The position numbers and the translations under genes were made by a program. Positions 41,067 through 48,799 of a DNA stretch of 64,000 nucleotides are shown piece after piece (within the stretch, counting starts at the first letter, position 1; every line of letters starts with the position of its first letter). The stretch comes from Sphingobium baderi. GTDB taxonomy: Bacteria > Pseudomonadota > Alphaproteobacteria > Sphingomonadales > Sphingomonadaceae. The notes below the pieces were generated by a model. It saw only the letters and a program-made list of their open reading frames with translations. It was not told the origin of the DNA and ran no database searches. The stretch lies in NCBI RefSeq assembly GCF_001456115.1, contig NZ_CP013267.1, forward strand, positions 1-64,000, in the 5' to 3' direction.

Positions 41067-41946
41067 GGCTCTGTTGCAAAGATTGGCGGCAGTCAGAGGT
41101 AGGCTGTCGCTCTGCGCCGATCAGGCGGCTGCTGCGAAATGGTGGTTGAGCATGCCCATGGCCTCCGTCAGCGCCGAGGGCCCAATGCCAAAAGCTCTCT
41201 CCACAAGGCGCACCTCGCCCCTGATGCCGGGCTGCAGGCACCAGGGGCGAGCCTGTCCTTTGCGCAGGGCTCGCATGACTTCGAATCCCTTGATCGTGGC
41301 ATAGGCCGTGGGGATCGATTTGAAACCGCGCACCGGCTTGATCAGTATCTTGAGCTTTCCGTGATCGGCCTCGATCACGTTATTGAGATACTTCACCTGC
41401 CGGTGGGCCGTCTCCCGGTCCAGCTTTCCTTCGCGCTTCAATTCGGTGATCGCTGCACCATAGCTCGGCGCTTTGTCGGTATTGAGCGTGGCAGGCTTTT
41501 CCCAGTGCTTCAGGCCTCGCAGGGCCTTGCCCAGGAACCGCTTCGCTGCCTTGGCGCTGCGGGTCGGCGACAGGTAGAAATCGATCGTGTCGCCCCGCTT
41601 GTCGACTGCCCGGTACAGGTAGGTCCACTTGCCCCGCACCTTGACGTAGGTTTCATCCAGGCGCCAGCTCGGATCAAAGCCACGCCGCCAGAACCAGCGC
41701 AGCCGCTTCTCCATCTCCGGGGCGTAGCACTGGACCCAGCGATAGATCGTCGTATGGTCGACCGAAATGCCGCGTTCCGCCAGCATTTCCTCAAGGTCGC
41801 GATAGCTGATCGGATAGCGACAATACCAGCGCACCGCCCACAGGATCACATCACCCTGGAAATGGCGCCACTTGAAATCCGTCATCGTTCCGTCCGTCCA
41901 ATCTCCGCCAAGCATGCTCAAGCTTCACGATTTTTGCAACAGAGCC
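41067..41946 (-). mobile_element. IS6100, copy 1
   Basis: Exactly 880 bp with GGCTCTGTTGCAAA termini at both ends, the known size and inverted repeats of IS6100 (IS6 family). It separates the Tn3 tnpA from a trbE remnant and is inverted relative to copy 2. Confidence 0.95.
41121..41885 (-). CDS. IS6100 transposase, copy 1
   Basis: A 254-residue IS6-family transposase starting MTDFKWRHFQGDVILWAVRW; DDE residues lie in RLDETYVKVRGKW, LNTDKAPSYG and NNVIEADHGKLK. The sequence matches the IS6100 enzyme as I remember it. An upstream in-frame ATG (41921) is less likely to be used. It moves only by replicative transposition, producing cointegrates, deletions and inversions. Confidence 0.95.
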   Translation of the reverse strand: MTDFKWRHFQGDVILWAVRWYCRYPISYRDLEEMLAERGISVDHTTIYRWVQCYAPEMEKRLRWFWRRGFDPSWRLDETYVKVRGKWTYLYRAVDKRGDTIDFYLSPTRSAKAAKRFLGKALRGLKHWEKPATLNTDKAPSYGAAITELKREGKLDRETAHRQVKYLNNVIEADHGKLKILIKPVRGFKSIPTAYATIKGFEVMRALRKGQARPWCLQPGIRGEVRLVERAFGIGPSALTEAMGMLNHHFAAAA

Positions 41947-41947
41947 C

Positions 41948-42175
41948 TCGGAACAGGGGCGGCGGCTCTTTGAGCTGGCGCTAGGCCCCGTGGCCCTGTC
42001 CTTCGTCGGCGCGACCGACAAGGAATCCATCGCCACCATTAAGGCCCTTGAAGCGGCCTATGGCCCGGCATGGGTCAACGAGTGGCTGGCCATCCGTGGC
42101 GTCGAATCCACCATCAATATCGGCCGCGCGGCGGCGGCCCCCTATACCTCGGAGAAGCTGCATGAGTCTGTTTGA
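41948..42175 (+). pseudogene. trbE: TrbE (VirB4-like ATPase), C-terminal remnant
   Basis: The frame enters from IS6100 and codes for EQGRRLFELALGPVALSFVG, then ATDKESIATIKALEAAYGPA, ending KLHESV. This is the extreme C-terminus of the VirB4/TrbE ATPase. All nucleotide-binding motifs are lost, so this transfer operon lacks its motor unless trbE is supplied elsewhere. The stop codon overlaps trbF. Confidence 0.82.
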
Positions 42176-42881
42176 CAAGCTGCGGGGGCGGCGAGCTGCG
42201 GAAAGCGCCCCGGTTGATCCCAACCCCTACCTGAACGCGCGGCGGCAATGGAATGAGCATGTGGGCGGCATCGCTGCCTCGCGGCGCTTGTGGCAGACTA
42301 TGGCAATCCTTTCGATGCTGATCGTCCTCGCCGCTGTCGGCGGCATCATAGCGATTGGCAGTCAGTCGAAATTCATCCCTTACGTGGTCCGCGTGGACTC
42401 GCTGGGGGACGCGATAGCGACCCAGCGGGCCGATGTGGCTTCGCCGGTCGATGCGCGCGTGGTGCAAGCGCAAGTCGGCTCCTTCATCCAGTCGGCCCGC
42501 ATGGTGACGGCTGACGTTGAACTCCAAAAGCAAGCCATTTTCCGGGTCTATGGGATGCTCGCGCCGAACGATCCGGCGTTGGCAAAGATGACCGACTATC
42601 TCAACGGCAATCCCGACAATACGCCTTTCGCCCGCGCGGCGCGGGAAACCGTGTCGGTCGAAATCGCCTCGGTAATTCAGCAAACCAAGACCTCTTGGCA
42701 GGTCGATTGGACCGAGACGGAGCGCGATCGGCAAGGCCAGCCTATCCAGCCTCCGGCGAAAATGCGCGCGCTCGTCACGATCCGCGTTGCGCCGCCCAGC
42801 TCGGCCACCACGGAGGAACAAATTAAGCAAAACCCCTTGGGCGTGTTCGTCCAAGATTTCTCTTGGTCGCGCACACTCTGA
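42162..42881 (+). CDS. trbF: TrbF (VirB8-like) transfer protein
   Basis: A 239-residue inner-membrane protein starting MSLFDKLRGRRAAESAPVDP, with one membrane helix (MAILSMLIVLAAVGGIIAIG) near residues 45-64 and a periplasmic NTF2-like domain with IPYVVRVDSLGDAIA and SWQVDWTETERDRQGQ. VirB8/TrbF links the inner-membrane ATPase complex to the outer core. It overlaps the trbE remnant by 14 bp, a normal trb arrangement. Confidence 0.9.
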   Translation: MSLFDKLRGRRAAESAPVDPNPYLNARRQWNEHVGGIAASRRLWQTMAILSMLIVLAAVGGIIAIGSQSKFIPYVVRVDSLGDAIATQRADVASPVDARVVQAQVGSFIQSARMVTADVELQKQAIFRVYGMLAPNDPALAKMTDYLNGNPDNTPFARAARETVSVEIASVIQQTKTSWQVDWTETERDRQGQPIQPPAKMRALVTIRVAPPSSATTEEQIKQNPLGVFVQDFSWSRTL

Positions 42882-42898
42882 TGGGAGGGACAATCAAC

Positions 42899-43882
42899 AT
42901 GAAGAAGATCGCCTATTTCGCCGCCGCCCTCGCGGCGCTGCCTTCGATCGCGTCCGCGCAGGACGGCCCGCCGCTTCCCGACGACATGCCGCCCGCGAAC
43001 GCGCCCATGCCTGCCGGTGGAGGGGCGCAAGTAGATCCCAATGCCTATATCAGCCCGCGCAATCCGAACCTGACGCGCACCCAGCGCGAGGGTCTGTCGA
43101 TCGCGCGGCGCTGGCAGGCGGAAAGCGCCGAAGGCATCAAGCCGGTGCCGGGCACCGAAGGCGCGGTATTGTTCGCCTTCGGCACCTCCGAACCCTCCGT
43201 GGTCTGTGCTGTGCTGCAAATCTGCGATGTGCAGTTGCAGCCGGGCGAGAACATCAATTCGGTCAACGTGGGCGATAGCGCCCGCTGGCTGATCGAACCG
43301 GCCGTTTCCAATTCCGGGCCGAACGAAACCCAGCATCTTATCATCAAGCCGCTCGATGCGAACTTGAATACAACGCTGATCGTGACGACCGATCGCCGCA
43401 CCTACCATATCCGGTTGGTGTCGCACCGGACGCAATTCATGTCGCGGGTGGCGTTCACCTATCCCGATGAAGCGCAAGCCAAATGGGCCGCTTTCCGCGC
43501 TCGATCGGACACGGCGCGCGCCGAAAACACGATGGCGGTGCCCGATGGCGCGCGCGGGACGGGCAGGGGAGGGAGCGAATATCTCTCCAATCTCGATTTC
43601 CACTATAGCGTTGACGGCCGCGCACGCTGGAAGCCCGTCCGGGTTTACAATGATGGCGTCAAAACCATCATCGAAATGCCGCACGCGATGGAGCAGACGG
43701 AAGCGCCATCGCTGCTGATCGTCCGGGCCGGGGGCAGCGTCTCCAAGGCGGCTGATACCTCCATCGTCAATTACCGGCTCCAAGATGGCCGCTACATTGT
43801 CGATCAGATTTTTGACCAAGCGGTCCTCATCTCCGGTGTCGGCAAGCGCCAAGAGCGCGTCACCATCACAAGGGGGGGCTGA
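42899..43882 (+). CDS. trbG: TrbG (VirB9-like) outer-core protein
   Basis: A 327-residue protein starting MKKIAYFAAALAALPSIASA, a cleavable signal peptide. A Pro-rich segment follows, then the VirB9 beta domain: VLFAFGTSEPSVVCAVLQIC, TTLIVTTDRRTYHIRLVSHR, and the C-terminal LDFHYSVDGRARWKPVRVYN. It forms the outer layers of the secretion core with TrbH and TrbI. GGGAGG lies 10 bp before the ATG. Confidence 0.92.
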   Translation: MKKIAYFAAALAALPSIASAQDGPPLPDDMPPANAPMPAGGGAQVDPNAYISPRNPNLTRTQREGLSIARRWQAESAEGIKPVPGTEGAVLFAFGTSEPSVVCAVLQICDVQLQPGENINSVNVGDSARWLIEPAVSNSGPNETQHLIIKPLDANLNTTLIVTTDRRTYHIRLVSHRTQFMSRVAFTYPDEAQAKWAAFRARSDTARAENTMAVPDGARGTGRGGSEYLSNLDFHYSVDGRARWKPVRVYNDGVKTIIEMPHAMEQTEAPSLLIVRAGGSVSKAADTSIVNYRLQDGRYIVDQIFDQAVLISGVGKRQERVTITRGG

Positions 43883-43884
43883 TC

Positions 43885-44658
43885 GTGCGCGGTGCGATTT
43901 TTGTATCAGTGGCTTTCCTGCTTACGAGCTGCGCGGGCGTTTCGCACCGGGACAGCTTCGCCGTTCCGGCTCCTCCCGATCAGGCCCAAGCCCTCGTTGA
44001 CGATTCCGTGGCGGAGCTGGTGAAACTCTACCCGCCTGCGATTAGCCGGGTGCTGATCCCGACTACCGGGGGCGGGGCCTATGGTGACGGCTTGCGCTCC
44101 TCGATGCGCCAAGCAGGCTATGCGGTGATTGAGGCGGGCAAGGGCGTGAAGCCCGATCCTGCGGCCACGCCGTTGCGCTATTACGTCGATCAGCCAATTG
44201 CCGATTCCTACCGCGTGACGCTGCGGGTCGGCGCGCAAACTTTCTCCCGCATCTATGGCGTGGATGAAAAGGGTATCTACCCGTCTGCCGGGTGGGCGCT
44301 CGATCTGACCGGCGCAACGCCGGAGCTGATCGAACGGGCGAACCGGCCCGTAGCGCCTGCCGCACCTCCTCCCGTTCCGTCGCCCGTCGCCAGCACGCAA
44401 CCCGGCTTCGGCAGCAATGGAACAGAGGCCGGAACGTGGTCTGTCAGCCTGACGGGCTTCTCCTCCGAAAGCGCAGCACGCGCCTATTGGCGCGCGACGG
44501 CGCGCCTTCGCCCTTCGTGGGCGAGCGTGACGCCGCGCTTTGTCCAAAACGGACGCTCTCACGGCATCCAATTCGGACAGTTTCAATCCAGCGCGACGGC
44601 GCGCGCCAAGTGCAAGGGCATCCGTGCCGCGCGCTGTGGCGTCGTCAAGGCCGGGTAA
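43885..44658 (+). CDS. trbH: TrbH-like lipoprotein with C-terminal SPOR-like domain
   Basis: A 257-residue protein read from a GTG immediately after trbG. The N-terminus is a lipoprotein signal with lipobox LTSC (residues about 12-15), then a conserved TrbH-like region (DDSVAELVKLYPPAISRVLI, YYVDQPIADSYRVTLRVGAQ). The last 80 residues (WSVSLTGFSSESAARAYWRA and HGIQFGQFQSSATARAKCKG) form two SPOR-type beta-alpha repeats, which bind denuded peptidoglycan. The SPOR addition could anchor the core complex to the cell wall. TrbH is the VirB7-like partner of TrbG. Confidence 0.75.
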   Translation: MRGAIFVSVAFLLTSCAGVSHRDSFAVPAPPDQAQALVDDSVAELVKLYPPAISRVLIPTTGGGAYGDGLRSSMRQAGYAVIEAGKGVKPDPAATPLRYYVDQPIADSYRVTLRVGAQTFSRIYGVDEKGIYPSAGWALDLTGATPELIERANRPVAPAAPPPVPSPVASTQPGFGSNGTEAGTWSVSLTGFSSESAARAYWRATARLRPSWASVTPRFVQNGRSHGIQFGQFQSSATARAKCKGIRAARCGVVKAG

Positions 44659-44670
44659 GGGGGTAGGTTT

Positions 44671-46038
44671 ATGTCTGATGCTGATAGCATGTCGCCGGAA
44701 GCCTCGCCGGGCGGTGCAGCGGACGGGAACAGCGGGCGCTTGGTGACGGGAGTTCGCAGGGTCAATAATGCGCCGCTGCTGATCGTCCTCGGCATTGTGG
44801 CGCTGTTCATCGCCATCGTGGTGTCGATTATGATTGATCGCTCCTCGGACAATGCGGCGACCAAGGTTCAACCGGCTGTCGGTCAAAGCTCGGCCGATGT
44901 TGCGAACAAGGTTGCGGGGACCGCTCCAAGCGGTGCTGCGGAAGTGATGGCGAACGCGCCCCCGCTGCCGCCTGCCGATGGCATCCCGGTCGCGCCGGTC
45001 GATCCCAATGCGCCGCCAACCGTCACCGCCTCGCCAGCGCAACCCAACGGCCCCACGGCGGCCGATCTGCGCCGGGCACGCATGGAAGCGATACGCGAAG
45101 CACGCCTTGCCCAATTTGGCAGCGCCGTGCGCTCTCCTACCGCCCTGAAATGGCAGGACGGCCGCAATGGGGCATCCTCTGGCGCTGGCGGCATGAGTGG
45201 CGGCGCTGATCCGGCAACCCAGCTCGTCGCCCTGCAACAGCAAATGGCCGCTGCAATGGCGCAGGGCCGCCAGCCCTCGGCCTCCGACATTGCCACCCTT
45301 ACGGCCCTGTCAAACCAAGTGGCCGGGGGAGGAGCCGGAGCCGGGCAGGGTGCCGCCAATGCCCGCCCGCCTGCCAACTATGGCCAGTTCGCCAACAATG
45401 CGGGTGGCAATCGCTGGGCCTCGAACAGCCAAGTAGAAGCGCCCTCCCGCTACCAGCTCCGCGCGGGCTTCGTAATTCCCGGCACGCTGATCTCCGGCAT
45501 CAACTCGCAAATACCGGGGCAGATTGTCGCGCAAGTTTCCCAAAACGTGTTCGATACCGCGACGGGCCGCTATCTCCTGATCCCGCAAGGCTCCCGCCTT
45601 GTCGGCGCGTATGATTCCAACCCGGTCTTTGGGCAGACGCGCGCGCTCATCGCGTGGCAACGGATCATCTTTCCTGACGGCAAGGCGATCGACCTTGGCG
45701 CTATGCCGGGGTCAGACAGCGCGGGCTATGCCGGGTTCCATGACCAAGTGAACGCGCATTGGTTCCGTATCTTCGGCTCCGCTCTGCTTATGTCTGGTGT
45801 GACCGCTGGCGTAACCCTTAGTCAGCCGCAAACCGGCCTCAACGCCAATGGCACCATGTCCGCCAGCCAAGCCCTTAGCCAAGCTCTCGGCCAGCAGCTC
45901 GGACAGACCACGGCGATGATGATTGAGCGCAATCTGAACATATCGCCCACGCTGATTATCCGGCCCGGCTTCCGCTTCAATGTGGTCGTCGTGAAAGACC
46001 TCACATTTTCAAAGCCTTACCGCTCATTCGATTATTGA
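44671..46038 (+). CDS. trbI: TrbI (VirB10-like) core protein
   Basis: A 455-residue protein starting MSDADSMSPEASPGGAADGN. A cytoplasmic tail, one membrane helix (APLLIVLGIVALFIAIVVSI, residues 31-50), a long Ala/Pro/Gln-rich linker, then the VirB10 barrel (FVIPGTLISGINSQIPGQIV, LIPQGSRLVGAYDSNPVFGQ, DLGAMPGSDSAGYAGFHDQV) ending FRFNVVVVKDLTFSKPY. It spans both membranes and senses ATP-driven changes. Intact here, unlike the second trbI at 36963. Confidence 0.93.
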   Translation: MSDADSMSPEASPGGAADGNSGRLVTGVRRVNNAPLLIVLGIVALFIAIVVSIMIDRSSDNAATKVQPAVGQSSADVANKVAGTAPSGAAEVMANAPPLPPADGIPVAPVDPNAPPTVTASPAQPNGPTAADLRRARMEAIREARLAQFGSAVRSPTALKWQDGRNGASSGAGGMSGGADPATQLVALQQQMAAAMAQGRQPSASDIATLTALSNQVAGGGAGAGQGAANARPPANYGQFANNAGGNRWASNSQVEAPSRYQLRAGFVIPGTLISGINSQIPGQIVAQVSQNVFDTATGRYLLIPQGSRLVGAYDSNPVFGQTRALIAWQRIIFPDGKAIDLGAMPGSDSAGYAGFHDQVNAHWFRIFGSALLMSGVTAGVTLSQPQTGLNANGTMSASQALSQALGQQLGQTTAMMIERNLNISPTLIIRPGFRFNVVVVKDLTFSKPYRSFDY

Positions 46039-46063
46039 CGCCAGATGAAAGGGAGCAAGCAAA

Positions 46064-46819
46064 ATGAAGTCTCGAATTTTAGCCGCTAAAATTTCTTTGG
46101 CGATCACTCTCGCGCTGGCGGCCCCGTCCGCCAATGCGCAAATCTCGGTTATCGACGTTGCGAACGTCCGCCAGACAACCGTTTCCGCGCTGCAAAACGT
46201 CGCCACGGTGGCGAAGCAAATCCAGCAGTATCAGACGCAGCTACAGCAATACCAAAATATGATTCAGAACACGGTCGGCGCGCCGGTCCAGCTCTGGCAG
46301 CAGGCTACGCAAACGATCGACAGCCTCCAAGGGCAGGTCAATCAAATCAGCTCGTTCGCTCGTCAAGCTGGCGACGTGAACACCTACATGAATCAATTCA
46401 AAAATCCGTCTTACTATCAGACCAATGCTTGCACGTTCGGGAACTGCACGGCGGCGCAGCGCGCGGCGGCTCTGTCCGCTACTCGCGCCCGCACGACAAG
46501 CCAGATGGCCGCAAATGCCGACGCTATGAACGGCATCAACAGCGCCATGACAACGCTTGCGTCTGACGGCCAGCGCCTCGACCAGTTGCAGGCCAATGCC
46601 ACGGGTGCGAGCGGGCAAATGCAAGCCCTGTCCTACGCCAATCAATTTGCGGCCCAACAAGCCAGTGAGTTGCAGAAAATTCGCGGCGTCCTGCTCGCGC
46701 AAAGCGCCGCGCTGACGGCTCAATCGCAATATCAGCTCGATCGCGATGCTGCGGCAACAGAGGCATCGGCCGCAATGCGGAAAACCAAACCGACGCCGAT
46801 CGGAACCTATCAGAATTAA
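46064..46819 (+). CDS. trbJ: TrbJ (VirB5-like) transfer protein
   Basis: A 251-residue secreted protein: signal peptide MKSRILAAKISLAITLALAA, then a long, helical, Gln-rich body (VSALQNVATVAKQIQQYQTQ, LQQYQNMIQNTVGAPVQLWQ), two cysteines in NACTFGNCTAAQRAA, and a tail TKPTPIGTYQN. VirB5/TrbJ proteins sit at the pilus tip. The tail is identical in the next protein, and the DNA repeat runs on across the stop and ribosome binding site. Confidence 0.88.
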   Translation: MKSRILAAKISLAITLALAAPSANAQISVIDVANVRQTTVSALQNVATVAKQIQQYQTQLQQYQNMIQNTVGAPVQLWQQATQTIDSLQGQVNQISSFARQAGDVNTYMNQFKNPSYYQTNACTFGNCTAAQRAAALSATRARTTSQMAANADAMNGINSAMTTLASDGQRLDQLQANATGASGQMQALSYANQFAAQQASELQKIRGVLLAQSAALTAQSQYQLDRDAAATEASAAMRKTKPTPIGTYQN

Positions 46820-46826
46820 GGAAAGC
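46782..46826 (+). repeat. 45-bp repeat at trbJ end, copy 1
   Basis: The 45 bp covering the last 11 codons of trbJ, its TAA and the AAGGAAAGC before the next ATG recur at 47034-47078 with three substitutions. It encodes TKPTPIGTYQN in both places. Confidence 0.85.
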
Positions 46827-46828
46827 CC

Positions 46829-47071
46829 ATGCCGAAATTGCGTCAACTTATCGCCGCGTCCTGCTGCACCGCTACACTTCTTCTCGCGGCCTGCGGCAAG
46901 TCCGAGTCCGAACCGAAAACGATGCTCTATTACTCTCAACACCTAGACGAAGCCCGCGAGAAGGTCGCCCGATGCAAATCCGGCGTCGAAACCGACGCGG
47001 AGTGCCAAGAAGCGGGCAGCGCACTAGCGCACGAAACCAAGCCGACGCCGATCGGAACCTATCAGAATTGA
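46829..47071 (+). CDS. TrbK-like entry-exclusion lipoprotein candidate
   Basis: An 80-residue protein starting MPKLRQLIAASCCTATLLLA, followed by Ala-Cys-Gly-Lys; the lipobox LLAAC gives a mature lipoprotein of about 60 residues with a Cys pair (RCKSGVETDAECQEAGSALA). Position between trbJ and trbL and the small size match TrbK/EexN entry-exclusion proteins, which stop transfer into cells that already hold the plasmid. The tail TKPTPIGTYQN duplicates that of TrbJ. Confidence 0.7.
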   Translation: MPKLRQLIAASCCTATLLLAACGKSESEPKTMLYYSQHLDEAREKVARCKSGVETDAECQEAGSALAHETKPTPIGTYQN

Positions 47072-47078
47072 GGATAGC
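47034..47078 (+). repeat. 45-bp repeat at trbK-like gene end, copy 2
   Basis: Matches 46782-46826 at 42 of 45 positions, including the stop codon (TGA here) and the ribosome binding site of trbL. Confidence 0.85.
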
Positions 47079-47081
47079 ACT

Positions 47082-48797
47082 ATGAAGGCTCTGGCTCGCC
47101 TACACCTGTCCGCCTTGGGGGTGGCGCTCACGCTCGCCGCGACTCCCGCCTATGCGCAATCGCAAGGTATGCTCGATAATGTTCTGAACAAATATAAGAG
47201 CATGGCGGCGGCGTGGGCGAGCGTCTTCACAACGCACGCGACAATTCTATTCGGCACACTAGCGGCGGTCAGCCTCATTTGGACGTTCGGGGTAATGGCG
47301 TTGCGCCGCGCCGATCTTGGCGAATTTGCTTCGGAAGCAATTCGCTTCGCCATCTTCTGCGGCTTCTTCTGGTGGCTGCTCATCAACGGCCCGGCGATCG
47401 GCTTGGCGATCATTGAAGGGCTGCGCTCGTTGGGTGCGCAGGCATCCGGCCTGCCTAACAATCTCGCGCCATCGGGTATTGTGGACATTGGTTTCGACAT
47501 TTTCCGCCAAGCTGTCGAAGCGTCCAGCGTCCTAACTCCGGTCGATTCCGCTCTTTCTATCTTGGTTTCACTGGGCATCCTGATTGTTTTGGCTCTCGTC
47601 GGCGTGAATATGCTGCTGCTGTTGGCCTCCGGCTATGTCCTCGCCTATGCCGGGGTTATCTTTTTGGGCTTCGGCGGCGCGCGGTGGACCAGCGATATTG
47701 CGCTGAACTATTTCAAAACGGTGGTCGCGGTGGGCGCGTCCCTGATGACGATGGTTCTTATCGTCGGCGTCGGCAAAACCTTCCTTGACCAATATTATGC
47801 CGCAACGGGCGAGGGTTCGTCTCTCCAAGATTTAGGGACCATGCTTGTCTTCGCGGTCGTCCTTCTGGCGCTCGTAAACAAGGTTCCCGCGATGGTCGGG
47901 GGCGTTATAAGCGGCGGCTCGATCCACGCGGCGGGCGGTATCGGAGCCTTTGGGGCAGGGGCCGCGCTGGGTGCTGCCGGGATGGCCGCTGGGGCGGCGG
48001 CCACGGGTGGAGCTATGATCGCTGCTGGCGCGATGAACGCTGCGGGTGGAGCCAGCGCGATCAAGGCCGCCTTCGCTGCCGCTGGTGGGAGCGGTGGTGA
48101 AGGCGGCCAAACCGGCATGGGAGGCGGGCAACCGCTTTCGTCGGCGGGCGACATGCCGGGAGGCGGCGATAACGGCGGCGGCGGTGGCGGTGGGGGCGGC
48201 GGCACGCCCCTTAGCGTCGCTATGGGCGGCGATGGCGGTTCCCCCCCGGCCAATGACAACAGCGGCCTTCAAGGCGGCTCGGAAGCCGCCAGCGCGGGCG
48301 GTGGCACGGCTGCAAGCGCCGCTGCGGGTAGCGAGGCGGCCGATCGTGAAGACGGCAACGGCGGCGGCGCTGCCGGTGGCTCGCCTGCGGGGGAGGGGGA
48401 GGCCAGCTCCGCCAGCTCGCAAGGTGAAGGCGCGCCCGAAAGTGGCGACACTGGCGGCACGCAACGCACCGGCCTTAGCCGTGCGGCGAAAACCGCAAGC
48501 ATCCTCGGCGGCGCTGCCGCTGGTATGGCGGTGGGCGCTTTGAAAGAGCGGGTGGGAAATACGGTGGGCGGCCGACTGGCGGCCAATATCCGCGCGTCGG
48601 CCGCCTCGGCATCGTCGGGAAGTGAAACGCTCGCTCCCGCGACCGGCGCGGGCAGTCCCGCCAGCTCGTCCGATTCATCGCCACCCCCCACGGCGCAATT
48701 CGCGGGCGATACCATTTCGGCCGCCCGTGATGCGGGCGACATGGAGACGCCAGAGGATGAAGTTGCGGCCTTCGTCCAGAGAAGGGGGGACAGCTAA
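47082..48797 (+). CDS. trbL: TrbL (VirB6-like) polytopic membrane protein
   Basis: A 571-residue protein with a signal-like N-terminus (MKALARLHLSALGVALTLAA), five or more membrane segments in residues 45-290 (ILFGTLAAVSLIWTFGVMAL, AIRFAIFCGFFWWLLINGPA, LGILIVLALVGVNMLLLLAS, MLVFAVVLLALVNKVPAMVG), then a 270-residue Gly/Ala/Ser-rich tail typical of P-type TrbL. It forms the inner-membrane channel of the secretion apparatus. The tail is low-complexity but lacks frameshifts. Confidence 0.92.
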   Translation: MKALARLHLSALGVALTLAATPAYAQSQGMLDNVLNKYKSMAAAWASVFTTHATILFGTLAAVSLIWTFGVMALRRADLGEFASEAIRFAIFCGFFWWLLINGPAIGLAIIEGLRSLGAQASGLPNNLAPSGIVDIGFDIFRQAVEASSVLTPVDSALSILVSLGILIVLALVGVNMLLLLASGYVLAYAGVIFLGFGGARWTSDIALNYFKTVVAVGASLMTMVLIVGVGKTFLDQYYAATGEGSSLQDLGTMLVFAVVLLALVNKVPAMVGGVISGGSIHAAGGIGAFGAGAALGAAGMAAGAAATGGAMIAAGAMNAAGGASAIKAAFAAAGGSGGEGGQTGMGGGQPLSSAGDMPGGGDNGGGGGGGGGGTPLSVAMGGDGGSPPANDNSGLQGGSEAASAGGGTAASAAAGSEAADREDGNGGGAAGGSPAGEGEASSASSQGEGAPESGDTGGTQRTGLSRAAKTASILGGAAAGMAVGALKERVGNTVGGRLAANIRASAASASSGSETLAPATGAGSPASSSDSSPPPTAQFAGDTISAARDAGDMETPEDEVAAFVQRRGDS

Positions 48798-48799
48798 TC

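Noticed and set aside
43906..45243. 445-codon minus-strand frame opposite trbH/trbI
   Set aside because: Shadow of two well-supported transfer genes; the product is Arg/Gly/Ala rich and without domains.
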